From assembly GCA_031002005.1 (NCBI GenBank), contig CM061914.1:190110685-190174684 (forward strand): DNA of 64,000 nt, given 5' to 3'. Made by a program: the position numbers and the translations under genes. Source of the stretch: Vandiemenella viatica (Eukaryota > Arthropoda > Insecta > Orthoptera > Morabidae). The notes beneath the pieces are model-generated. The model was given only the letters and a program-made list of their open reading frames with translations. It made no database searches and was not told the origin of the DNA. Shown one piece after another: positions 10,628-21,491 of the stretch (positions are counted from its first letter, which is position 1; each line of letters starts with the position of its first letter).

Positions 10628-13600
10628 TCAGGATGGCCGGAGAGCTTTATCGTAATCTACCTGTTGGATTTTAAGTTTACTCGCACGGTAAATACTTTCT
10701 ATTCCACTCCTAATCGCTCGTGGAAAAATGAGTATAGAATACCCAGATCAGGATGGCCGGAGAGCTTTATCGTAATCTACTCCTGTTGGATTTTAAGTTT
10801 ACTCGCACGGTAAATACTTTCTATTCCACTCCCTAATCGCTCGTGGAAAAAATGAGTATAGAATACCCAGATCAGGATGCCGGAGAGAGCTTTATCGTAA
10901 TCTAACTCCTGTTGGATTTTAAGTTTACTCGCACGGTAAAATACTTTCTATTCCACTCCCTAATCGCTCGTGGAAAAATGAGTATAGAATACCCAGATCA
11001 GGATGGCCGGAGAGCTTTATCGTAATCTACTCCTGTTGGATTTTAAGTTTACTCGCACGGTAAATACTTTCTATTCCACTCCCTAATCGCTCGTGGAAAA
11101 AATGAGTATAGAATACCCAGATCAGGATGGCCGGAGAGCTTTATCGTAATCTACTCCTGTTTTATTTTAAGTTTACTCGCACGGTAAATACTTTCTATTC
11201 CACTCCTAATCGCTCATGGAAAAAATGAGTATAGAATACCCAGATCAGGATGGCCGGAGAGCTTTATCGTAATCTACTCCTGTTGGATTTTAAGTTACTC
11301 GCACGGTAAATACTTTCTATTCCATCCCTAATCGCTCGTGGAAAAATGAGTATAGAATACCCAGATCAGGATGGCCGGAGAGCTTTATCGTAATCTACTC
11401 CTGTTGGATTTTAAGTTTACTTGCACGGTAAATACTTTCTATCCACTCCCTAATCGTTCGTGGAAAAAATGAGTATAGAATACCCAGATCAGGATGGCCG
11501 GAGAGCTTTATCGTAATCTACTCCTGTTGGATTTTAAGTTACTCGCACGTAATACTAATTTCTATTCCACTCCCTAATCGCTCGTGGAAAAAATGAGTAT
11601 AGAATACCCAGATCAGGATGGCCGGAGAGCTTTATCGTAATCTACTCCTGTTGGATTTTAAGTTTACTCGCAAGGTAAATACTTTCTATTCCACTCCCTA
11701 ATCGCTCGTGGAAAAAATGAGTATAGAATACCCAGATCAGGATGGCCGGAGAGCTTTATCGTAATCTACTCCTGTTTGGATTTTAAGTTTACTCGCACGG
11801 TAATACTTTCTATTCCACTCCCTAATCGCTCGTGGAAAAAATGAGTATAGAATACCCAGATCAGGATGGCCAGAGAGAGCTTTATCGTAATCTACTCCTG
11901 TTGGATTTTAAGTTAACTCGTACGGTAATACTTTCTATTCCACTCCCTAATCGCTCGTGGAAAAAATGAGTATAGAATACCCAGATCAGGATGGCCGGAG
12001 AGCTTTATCGTAATCTACTCCTGTTGGATTTTAAGTTTACTCGCACGGTAAATACTTTCTATTCCACTCCCTAATCGCTCGTGGAAAAAATGAGTATAGA
12101 ATACCCAGATCAGGATGGCCGGAGAGCTTTATCGTAATCTACTCCTGTTGGATTTTAAGTTTACTCGCACGGTAAATACTTTCTATTCCACTCCCTAATC
12201 GCTCGTGGAAAAAATGAGTATAGAATACCCAGATCAGGATGGCCGGAGAGCTTTATCGTAATCTACTCCTGTTGGATTTTAAGTTTACTCGCACGGTAAA
12301 TACTTTCTATTCCACTCCCTAATCGCTCGTGGAAAAAATGAGTATAGAATACCCAGATCAGGATGGCCGGAGAGCTTTATCGTAATCTACTCCTGTTGGA
12401 TTTTAAGTTTACTCGCACGGTAAATACTTTCTATTCCACTCCCTAATCGCTCGTGGAAAAAATGAGTATAGAATACCCAGATCAGGATGGCCGGGAGAGC
12501 TTTATCGTAATCTACTCCTGTTGGATTTTAAGTTTACTCGCACGGTAAATACTTTCTATTCCACTCCCTAATCGCTCGTGGAAAAAATGAGTATAGAATA
12601 CCCAGATCAGGATGGCCGGAGAGCTTTATCGTAATCTACTCCTGTTTTATTTTAAGTTTACTCGCACGGTAAATACTTTCTATTCGACTCCCTAATCGCT
12701 CGTGGAAAAAATGAGTATAGAATACCCAGATCAGGATGGCCGGAGAGCTTTATCGTAATCTACTCCTGTTGGATTTTAAGTTTACTCGCACGGTAAATAC
12801 TTTCTATTCCACTCCCTAATCGCTCGTGGAAAAAATGAGTATAGAATACCCAGATCAGGATGGCCCGGAGCTTTATCGTAATCTACTCCTGTTGGATTTT
12901 AAGTTTACTCGCACGGTAAATACTTTCTATTCCACTCCCTAATCGCTCGTGGAAAAATGAGTATAGAATACCCAGATCAGGATGGCCGGAGAGCTTTATC
13001 GTAATCTACTCCTGTTGGATTTTAAGTTTACTCGCACGGTAAATACTTTCTATTCCACTCCCTAATCGCTCGTGGAAAAAATGAGTATAGAATACCCAGA
13101 TCAGGATGGCCGGAGAGCTTTATCGTAATCTACTCCTGTTGGATTTTAAGTTTACTCGCACGGTAAATACTTTCTATTCCACTCCCTAATCGCTCGTGGA
13201 AAAAATGAGTATAGAATACCCAGATCAGGATGGCGGAGAGCTTTATCGTAATCTACTCCTGTTGGATTTTAAGTTTACTCGCACGGTAAATACTTTCTAT
13301 TCCACTCCCTAATCGCTCGTGGAAAAATGAGTATAGAATACCCAGATCAGGATGGCCGGAGAGCTTTATCGTAACTCTAATCCTGTTTGATTTTAAGTTT
13401 ACTCGCACGGTAATACTTTCTATTCCACTCCCTAATCGCTCGTGGAAAAAATGAGTATAGAATACCCAATCAGGATGGCCGGAGAGCTTTATCGTAATCT
13501 ACTCCTGTTGGATTTTAAGTTTACTCGCACGAGTAAATACTTTCTATTCCACTCCCTAATCGCTCGTGGAAAAAATGAGTATAGAATACCCAGATCAGGA

Positions 13601-14697
13601 TGGCCGGAGAGCTTTATCGTAATCTACTCCTGTTGGATTTTTAGTTTTACTCGCACGGTAAATACTTTCTATTCCACTCCCTAATCGCTCGTGGAAAAAA
13701 TGAGTATAGAATACCCAGATCAGGATGGCCGGGAGAGCTTTATCGTAATCTACTCCTGTTGGATTTTAATTTACTCGCACGGTAAATACTTTCTATTCCA
13801 CTCCCTAATCGCTTGTGGAAAAATGAGTATAGAATACCCAGATCAGAATGGCCGGGAGAGCTTTATCGTAATCTACCCTGTTGATTTTAAGTTACTCGTA
13901 CGGTAAATACTTTCTATTCCACTCCCTAATCGCTCGTGGAAAAAATGAGTATAGAATACCCAGATCAGGATGGCCGGAGAGCTTTATCGTAATCTACTCC
14001 TGTTGGATTTTAAGTTTACTCGCACGGTAAATACTTTCTATTCCACTCCCTAATCGCTCGTGAAAAAATGAGTATAGAATACCCAGATCAGGATGGCCGG
14101 AGAGCTTTATCGTAATCTACTCCTGTTGGATTTAAGTTTACTCGTACGGTAAATACTTTCTATTTCCACTCCCTAATCGCTCGTGGAAAAATGAGTATAG
14201 AATACCCAGATCAGGATGGCCGGAGAGCTTTATCGTAATCTACTCCTGTTGGATTTTAAGTTTACTCGCACGGTAAATACTTTCTATTCCACTCCCTAAT
14301 CGCTCGTGGAAAAAATGAGTATAGAATACCCAGATCAGGATGGCCGGAGAGCTTTATCGTAATCTACTCCTGTGGATTTTAAGTTTACTCGCACGGTAAA
14401 TACTTTCTATTTCCACTCCCTAATCGCTCGTGGAAAAATGAGTATAGAATACCCAGATCAGGATGGCCGGAGAGCTTTATCGTAATCTACTCCTGTTGGA
14501 TTTTAAGTTTACTCGTACGGTAAATACTTTCTATTCCACTCCCTAATCGCTCGTGGAAAAAATGAGTATAGAATACCCAGATCAGGATGGCCGGAGAGCT
14601 TTATCGTAATCTACTCCTGTTGGATTTTAAGTTTACTCGCACGGTAAATACTTTCTATTCCACTCCCTAATCGCTCGTGGAAAAAATGAGTATAGAA
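10628..14697. repeat. 124-bp satellite array derived from a LINE 3' end
   Basis: About 33 head-to-tail units (cccagatcagg at 12104, 12228, 12352: 124 bp apart), with scattered 1-3-bp indels. On the minus strand each unit reads YSFFPRAIREWN-like codons, a stop, then the 3'UTR up to ccggccatcctgatctgggt. It then jumps back to tctatactcatttt. The same sequence occurs once, unrepeated, in LINE copies at 43510-43640 and 20925-21050. The right end of the array runs straight into the LINE at 14690-14992. Confidence 0.95.
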
Positions 14698-14992
14698 ATA
14701 AATCGGTTCTGGCCCCGATTTCTCTTATCTTAATTTCGCGGTCATTCCGAGATAAAAATGTTGGTGGTAGCAATATTTGTTTACTGTCTTTCCGAAATAC
14801 GTCAGTCGAGAATTTTTCAATTAGCTTCTGTCGAGAGCAACGCCTTCGGTGTTCCAGGTCTTCCCAACCTAACTCCTTCAACATCGCACTTCGCTTTCCC
14901 TCCAACTATATATACCTGTCACGAATCGGGCGGCTCTTCGTTGAACCATCTCTAATGCCTCCATTAATACCTTTTGATTGGGACCCCATATA
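14690..14992 (-). mobile_element. LINE RT C-terminus (family L2), source-type copy at the satellite edge
   Basis: A 90-residue frame on the minus strand: MLKELGWEDLEHRRRCSRQKL, FSTDVFRKDSKQILLP, RTDLFLYSFFPRAIREWNRK. This is the CR1/L2-like pattern of non-LTR RT C-termini. Its 3' end is the first satellite unit. It is 5'-truncated near 14992. Confidence 0.85.
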
Positions 14993-15945
14993 GGTGAAGA
15001 TGGGGTTACGAAATGGCAGAAAAATCCATACAGGAGTAAAATTCGCACCAGACCCGAAAATAATTTTCCTCATGTATCTAGTGTAAAATGAAACTAATTC
15101 AAGAGGAAAATTAATTCTAGAATTTGACTTTTCTTTAGTAAAAGACCACCTGAGCAAAAACAAAAAGAACCAAAGGTTTCCTGGAGATCTGCGCAGCAGA
15201 ATTGAAAAATACTTTCAAAAATCTCCTGAAATCCGACAAGCACCCCTGTCAAAAAGGTCTAATACAGTGCAAAGATGTACAATACAGACAGAATACGAGA
15301 TAGAAGATAGAAAGGCTAGATATCTCTGTATAAAATGTAACACACTGCTATGTTTTTTGGTCAAGATTGCGGTAACTGATGATTTCAAGTAACATTCTTA
15401 TTTTTATGTCAAATTCACATAGTTTACAAGGAGATAAAATTCTAGTTTCATAAACTGAAACGACTGTGTTTGTAACATCTGACATTTGAATTTAGTACTC
15501 AAATAACGTTTTAATTGTTTTTAAGTTTTAAAAAAGTTTTGTTTTCATTTAAAAAAAAAAAGTCTTTCGTAATATATAACAACGCACGTATTTTTCTTAA
15601 ACCCACTCATTCTTAGTTATTACAATATAGTTTCTATTAGTAACTTTTGATTAAATTTAATTTATTGAATTTATTTCATTTTACTATCTGGGTATATCAA
15701 ACCCCATCTACATATTTCCATTTGAAATGGAAGAAATGTTGGCGACTAGATGCCTCCCCACAGCATGAATTGGCAGCATGCTAAATTTCAGGAAAAATGA
15801 GAGAATTTGAAATACAAATCCCGCATCTTTGAGTTTTTGTTCTGTTTCAAATGGCCCTCGATGTTCCATTCCTCGGACCTTCCACAGCCTAAGAAGTGAT
15901 CAAGTTGTCGCATATGGCGACCGAAGCTTGGTATAAAAATATTTC
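14993..15945. other. No gene seen
   Basis: AT-rich sequence with poly-A/T tracts; no coding signal on either strand. Confidence 0.6.
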
Positions 15946-16190
15946 TTTTTTTTTTTTTTTGCTTGTGCTTTACGCCTCGTCGGCAGCGAGGTCATTAGAG
16001 GCGGGATGGGATTGGCGCAAAGAACGGGAAGGAATTCAGCCATGGCCCTTCGAAGGTAGCATCCCTTCATTCGCCTGGAGTGATTTGGGGAAACCATGGA
16101 AAACCCAAATCTGGATGCCCGGACGGGGATTCGAACCCACGTCTTCCCGAATGCGAGGCCAGAACGTTAACCGCTCACCCACCACGCTCG
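15946..16190 (-). mobile_element. SINE (tRNA-derived), full length
   Basis: Minus orientation: head accgagcgtggtgggtgagc, B box ggttcgaatcc (reverse of ggattcgaaccc near 16130), core gggttttccatggtttcccc, tail ctctaatgacctcgctgc, then poly-A (poly-T at 15946-15960). An imperfect duplication, ggtata/gaaa-t, flanks it. Confidence 0.88.
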
Positions 16191-16419
16191 GTATGAAATT
16201 CTTATTGCTAAAACTGAATTCATGGTCGTCATTATGGTGGAACACACAACAACCGACGTTTATACTCGATGTGATATTTCTAGACTTAATAAGTTACTCA
16301 ACATTACAGTAATAAGCGGTTTTTATTGGTTGATTCCTTGGCTCTCAACTAATACCTGCGGAACGTTGTTCAGTACTGCGCTTGTAATTATAACAGAAAT
16401 TTCTCTTTCTGTCCACAGG

Positions 16420-16471
16420 TACGTACTGTCACGGTATCACGGCAGGTAGGCTGCCCCCTGGAATCCAGGTA
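16420..16471 (+). other. Possible 52-bp plus-strand exon
   Basis: A strong acceptor (ttctctttctgtccacag) and a donor (atccag/gtatgt) bracket 52 bp whose second frame reads TYCHGITAGRLPPGIQ without a stop. I do not recognise the peptide. It could be a chance pairing of splice-like sites. Confidence 0.25.
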
Positions 16472-16629
16472 TGTGGAGCTGTCTTTTCACCTTTTGGGAC
16501 ATCTGCATGATTCGTGTGCAAGAACATCGGAAAAAAAAATTCAAAATTACAAATGTAGTAGGCAACTGAATAGTGCAGTTTTTTGGCCCTTCGTTGGGTA
16601 TTTTTAGAACCTGATAATTAGAATACTAG

Positions 16630-16874
16630 ATTGTTTTATTTTCCTTATGGCTTTATGCTTTGTCGACATCAAGGTCATTAGAGGCAGGAAAGGACCAGGT
16701 GCCAGGAACGGAAACGAATTCGGCCATTGCCTTTTCGAAGGAAGCATCCCGGCATTCTCCTGGAGTGAATTAGGGAAACCATAGAAAACCCAAATCTGGA
16801 TGCTCGGAAGGGAATTCGAACCAATCCTTCCGAAATCGAGGCCAGAACAATAACCGTTCACCCACCACGCTCCG
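16630..16874 (-). mobile_element. SINE, full length
   Basis: Same family in minus orientation, flanked by aatactag (about 16622) and aatactaag (about 16876). The B box is mutated (gaattcgaacc). Confidence 0.85.
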
Positions 16875-16927
16875 TAATACTAAGCTGAGACGGATGATTG
16901 GATAACATCTCATCTCACGCGACATAG

Positions 16928-17807
16928 TGTAGCAGCCCCCAAACCTAAACTTAAATGAAATCCCCGTCCGGGCATCCAGATTTGGGTTTTCCATGGTTTC
17001 CCCAAATCACTCCAGGCAAATGCCGGGATGCTTCCTTCAAAAGGCCATGGCCGAATTCCTTCCCATTCCTTGCCCCCATCCTTTCCCGTCTCTAAATACC
17101 TCGCTTTTAGAGAGACGTTAAGCAGATGAAAAAAAAAATTAAATGAAATTGTATTTTATGAACCATTTGTAGTAGGTTGGAGTTTGGTTGAATACGATCT
17201 GGTAGGTTTGTTTTGCAATTTCCTGTAAATCAATGTATATAGACTTTATTTTACGAAAAGAAATTATTATTTAAAGGCCATTTAATATGTTTAAGAACAG
17301 AATAGTGCAAGACAATACTTAAATGTTCGTAATTCCAAGTATTAATGCAAGTTACGATGTCTAAAGGACAATTTGCTACAGTTCAAAATGATTTCTGTGA
17401 ATAATTTTGTGTTTAATTATCTTTAATTTCCATTTCTAACCATTTTGTATTGATTGTAAATGATTATGTATTAATTCTGATTGTTTTAATATGTTTCAAT
17501 TGTTTAAGTATTTTTTATGTTCGAGAATTATCTGTCGGAATCTTTTGATGTGTTCTAGAAATTTCGGTGTAGTTTATATAAAGACAGAGAAACAGTTAGT
17601 TTTTTTCGGCGAAGTTTTCACGGACTGAATTTTACGACGGCCAGGAACTGTAGCCTATTGTGTGCGGAAGAACTGTTGTATGCGATCTCTGGATTGTATC
17701 TATGCATGTAAACAGTATCGTTCACGTCGTGTTTTAAGAAAATAAACAAGTTTGAATTGAAACGTATCGTGGACTACTTAATTACCGTATTAATTAAACC
17801 ACGAACA
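16928..17807 (+). mobile_element. Probable solo LTR with a SINE inside
   Basis: Starts TGTAGCAGCCCCCAAACC and ends CACGAACA. A TATA box (tatataaag, about 17573) and AATAAA (about 17741) lie in the order expected of an LTR. The copy at 62817-63500 matches end to end: about 690 bp once the SINE is removed, against 684 bp. No ORF, primer-binding site or clear target duplication was seen, so LTR status is inferred. Confidence 0.6.
16962..17138 (+). mobile_element. 5'-truncated SINE inside the LTR
   Basis: Begins at the B-box-adjacent ccccgtccgggcatcc and ends in an A tract. Flanked by a perfect 11-bp duplication ttaaatgaaat (16951-16961 and 17139-17149). Confidence 0.9.
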
Positions 17808-17844
17808 ATCTTATAATAACCCTCCCGGGTTTGCAGCTGCATAG

Positions 17845-17905
17845 TGTCATAAAAAGATGACAACGTTTCGACTATGTCTTCTGTTGTCATTATCAGGTAT
17901 CTTGT
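17845..17905 (-). ncRNA. Degenerate hammerhead-ribozyme-like core
   Basis: Minus strand: CTGATAA, a helix-forming segment, GAAAC (17869-17865), then a 6-bp hairpin TGTCAT-cttttt-ATGACA. The canonical CTGATGA has one change. Such motifs are known in Penelope-like element ends. Confidence 0.4.
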
Positions 17906-18054
17906 TATAGAGAATCTAGAAATTCGATATCAAGCATCTTTCTTTTTTTTTATCCTTTTTTCCCCTGGCTGTAGTTTGTTTGACTCTTTTCGGCCAATAG
18001 TGACATCTTCAGGTTCCCAGCTGTTTGCAATACATTTCCTCCCCGTAAAGGTTA

Positions 18055-18240
18055 AGTCCACGCCATGAAATCAGACCTTGCAAGGTGACGCACTCCCATG
18101 CCCGCACCACCCCACAGTCCTTAGTTTGGGTCGGCGACATCGCCACATTCGTTTCTGCCAGTCAGCCATGCGTATCTTCGAACCCGGTCACTTAGCCTAA
18201 GGCCTATTTGGGCAAAGTTAATGCTGATGTTGATGCAACA
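18055..18240 (-). repeat. Dispersed repeat, pair with 24015-24205
   Basis: The reverse complement matches 24015-24205 (aataggcctta, gatacgcatgg, ggtctgatttcatg in the same order). A catcaacatcagc-type tail suggests a LINE 3'UTR. No coding sequence seen. Confidence 0.6.
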
Positions 18241-18259
18241 AAATCTTCTCGAGTGTCCA

Positions 18260-18330
18260 GCCGGATGGTGGTGTAAAAACACGACGTTTCGACAGCTGAC
18301 TATGCTGTCTTCATCAGGTATCTGTAGTTG
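18260..18330 (-). ncRNA. Hammerhead-ribozyme-like motif
   Basis: Minus strand: CTGATGA (18317-18311), then GACAGC-atagtca-GCTGTC forming a 6-bp stem II, then GAAAC (18290-18286) followed by a gtgt-tttt-acac hairpin. Core order and spacing fit a hammerhead. The cleavage-site UH and helix I were not settled by eye. Confidence 0.5.
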
Positions 18331-18730
18331 TTCTCAGCTGACTGCCTCTGTCTCGACACCTCGGTAACCTCAGTAACCACAAAGTAATAAAAGCCAAATT
18401 AGCTTCTAATTTCACAAAATGAAACTCAGGTGAGAAGAAGCAAGGTACTGACGCATTCCTACGCGGTGCGCACTATAATTCCGTGTCGGTGACTATAGCG
18501 ATGAATGCGTAGGATACAAGGGGTGATCAAATGAAAAGGTACGAAACGACGTAAAAACGTAACAGTTAAATATTTCCATATTCCGCCATGGGAGAACGTA
18601 GCGAAACATCTCGGGATGCGATTGGAGTCTCTGACTGGGATCGGAGCATGCGCAGTAGAGAGCAGAGGCTCTTATCAAAAGCGGTGTCCAAATGATGCGG
18701 CAGTCCGTATGAGGACAGGATGGCGTACAG

Positions 18731-19120
18731 GTGGGGGATGTGTACTGTGAGACACTCCGACGCCTACGCAGGACCATCAAGAACAAAAGACCGGGGCTGC
18801 TCACGGAGGGTGTGGTTCTGCTCCACGATAATGCGCGTCCACACGTCTCCCGAGTCACACACATGGAACTGGCCAAGTTCAAGTGGGAGACGTTGGACCA
18901 TCCGCCCTACAGTCCGGACATGTCGCCCTGCGATTTCCACGTGTTTTGTACACTGAAGAAACACCTGAAAGGGAAGCGCTTCAACTCGGACGACGTACTC
19001 GAGGACGCTGTGAAGGACTGGGTCTCGTCACGGTCACAGGAATTCTGGGAACAAGGAATCCTGCGGCTTGTTCATCAGTGGGATCGTTGTGCTCAGGCCT
19101 ATGGTGTATATTTTGAATAA
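18731..19120 (+). pseudogene. Mariner transposase C-terminal half (DD34D)
   Basis: 129 residues with HDNARPHVSRV and PPYSPDMSPCDFHVF, 34 residues between the Asp pair; differs from copy 1 by a few substitutions (FCTLKKHLKGKRF). No N-terminal domain. Confidence 0.9.
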
Positions 19121-19149
19121 AGTCTACATTTGTACCCACCGTGTCGTTT

Positions 19150-19535
19150 GGGGGCATCCACAAATTACGTGAGGTGTTTTTCCGGATTTCTGGACCCCCC
19201 CTCCCCCCCTGGTGAGATTTCGTGAGATCTGGCCGGACCCCCCCCCCCCCCTCTGGTGAGACCTGGTACGTGAGAACCCGCTTAGAAATCGCCCTGGAAA
19301 CTTTTGTAGACCTTTTTGTTTTTTTAAGGTCACACCCTAACTTTTTTGACGAAATACCGTCCTAAAATCGACTTTGGCGCTAATTGTAGACTTTTTTTTT
19401 GGCTATACTGTCCCTAAATTTTTCGCAAAATCTCACGCGAAATTTCCGTAGACACCCCCCCTTTCCCCCCTTTGGTGAGATTTCGCAGGACCCCCCCCTC
19501 CCCTATTTCACCTCACGTAATTATTGGATGTCCCC
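19150..19535. mobile_element. MITE family M, copy 2, inside the mariner
   Basis: Ends gggggcatccacaaattacg and (reverse) ggggacatccaataattacg. The interior is strongly C-rich with ggtgagat repeats. It splits the mariner TIR after gtgtcgttt, with about 8 TIR bases missing at the site. Confidence 0.85.
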
Positions 19536-19681
19536 TTTCATTTGATCACCCCTTGTACAATCGGAGGCCGATTTATAAACGGCGTACCTCATTGATGCTT
19601 CCTCAAAATGAGAAGAAGAACATATGAGGAAAACAATGTAAGGTTGAAGAGGAGTTTACAGATTTGTTGTTTTTTCGTATC

Positions 19682-19687
19682 TTTATT
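19682..19687 (-). terminator. Poly(A) signal AATAAA of the SPH gene
   Basis: AATAAA on the minus strand lies about 58 nt after the TAG stop, followed by a T/A-rich stretch. Cleavage is expected near 19,660. Confidence 0.7.
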
Positions 19688-19744
19688 CAGAAGTCGGTGC
19701 ATTTTTTTGACAAGTCGTGTGCAACATTAGACGTCTTCCAGCAG

Positions 19745-20143
19745 CTACTGAAGGCCCTTGTCGGAACCACCGCAGTGTCCTGTAATCTCGTCAGTCTTAT
19801 CGCAGATCCAGGTCAGTATCTCTGGGACGCTGGTGTACAGCGAGGGAAGCTCGTGGTTGGCGCACTGGCCGTCGGCGGTGGTGATGGCAACGAGGCTCCC
19901 GGTGGCGTCCGTGAGGGGTGCGCCTCCCCCGGCCTCGCACGTGCTCTCGGAGCACACGTTGGCGCTGGTGATGTTCAGTGACTGGGCCGACCACGCCGAG
20001 GCGCAGGAGGCGAGGTCGACGACCTTGACGGAGTGCTGCCGCATCGCGGACGCCGCATCACAGTGGGCGACGTCGCCGCAGCCCCAGCCCGACAGAGTGG
20101 CCGTCGAGCCGGGCTCCGGCAGACTCAGCGCCAACGGGACGCG
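19745..20143 (-). CDS. SPH last exon: specificity pocket, Ser195 lost
   Basis: The acceptor is gtttgctgcag/CGC at 20144. The exon has 132 codons and a TAG stop at 19747-19745. It starts RVPLALSLPEPGSTATLSGWG, the usual segment before Cys168. It keeps the paired cysteines and the C-terminal helix (PSLYTSVPEILTWI). The nucleophile loop is STCEAGGGAPL, so the catalytic Ser and its Asp194 partner are Gly. It is much more GC-rich than its AT-rich surroundings, as expected for a real exon. It ends in an unusual GHCGGSDKGLQ tail. Confidence 0.88.
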   Translation of the reverse strand, partial: RVPLALSLPEPGSTATLSGWGCGDVAHCDAASAMRQHSVKVVDLASCASAWSAQSLNITSANVCSESTCEAGGGAPLTDATGSLVAITTADGQCANHELPSLYTSVPEILTWICDKTDEITGHCGGSDKGLQ

Positions 20144-21444
20144 CTGCAGCAAACACCAGCACCCTCTACGGTGGCATTAGAGAACTAAACGTTTCACAAA
20201 GCACTACAGCCAGCTAGGTCACTGCGACAGCAATGGCAAACACCAACACCCTCTACAGTGGCATTAGAGAACTAAGGAGTTGTATGTAACATTTCAGAAA
20301 GCACTACAGCCAGCCAGGTCAGTTGAGACAGCAATGGCAAACACCAGCACCCTCTACAGGGGAATTAGAGAACTAAGGGGATGTATGTAACATTTCACAA
20401 AGCACTACAGCCAGTTAGGTCACTTGCGACAGCAATGGTAAACATCAGCACCATCTATTGTATCATTAGAGAACTAAGGAGATGTATGTAACATTTCACG
20501 AAGCACTACAGCCAGCTGGGTCACTTGCGACAGCAATGGTAAACACCAGCACCCTCTACAGAGGCATTAGAGAACTAAGGGGATGTATGTAACATTTCAC
20601 AAAGCACTACAGCCAGCTGAGTCAGTTGCGACGGCATTAGCAAACAATTCCAACACTCGGGGGGGAGGGGGAGGGGGGCAGAGACAGGCTGAGTGGTTCA
20701 CCAGAGGCGGCAATTGCTTGCGAATCACGACGTCATTCTGAGAAGGATTATTTATTTATTATTATTACTTCACGATTCATTAAAAGTGTGTACCGGAGTG
20801 TGTATTTCTCCTATTCGAGAGCGTAATGATTTGTAAGGGATATACGCGACAAAGCAGGTGGCACCCATGGGCTGTTGTGAAGAACCACCCAGGCATTCGC
20901 CTGGAATGATAGAGGAAAACCAAGTAAAACCCAGATCAGGATGGTCGGAGCGGCTTATCCAGAACTACTCATGTCTGATTTTAAGTTTATTCTCCCTGTA
21001 ATCCCTTTCTATTCCATTCCCTAATTGCTCGTGGGAAAAATGAGTACAAAAATGAATCGGTTCTGGCCCTGATTTCTCTTATCTTATTTTCGCGGTCATT
21101 CCTAGATATGAATGTTGCCGGCAGCAATACTAGTATGTTGTTATTCCGAAATAAGTCAGTCGTGAATTTTTCAATTAGCTTCTGTCGAGAGCAACGCATT
21201 CGGTGTTCCAGGTCTTCCAAACCTAACTCCTTCAACATCGCACTTTACCTCCAAATCTACAGGGTGGGGCATTTAATATGTTTTCTGGAAATATTTCGGA
21301 AAGAAAGCATTTTAACATACAATAACCTATATAAAAAATAATCGTACAGTAGGGGGCTACAATTATGTGATATTGGTTTTTTCACAGGTGGCGCTGTTGT
21401 CGTTACAACAAGGTCAACTTAATTCTTTTAAATGGGAACCCCTA

Positions 21445-21491
<47 letters not shown>

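Larger units (their letters stand above)
18517..19555 (+). mobile_element. Mariner element, internally deleted, copy 2, with MITE insert
   Basis: TA at 18515-18516 and 19556-19557. Ends are caaggggtgatcaaatg on both sides. Same internal deletion as copies 1 and 3. Its right terminal repeat is split by the MITE at 19150-19535. Confidence 0.92.

Noticed and set aside
9577..10674. 365-residue open frame across the gap
   Set aside because: It is almost entirely N; the ends are unrelated sequence and satellite.
13442..13906. Open frames of 71-80 residues inside the satellite
   Set aside because: They are plus-strand shadows of satellite units kept open by indels; the sense strand of the source LINE is minus.
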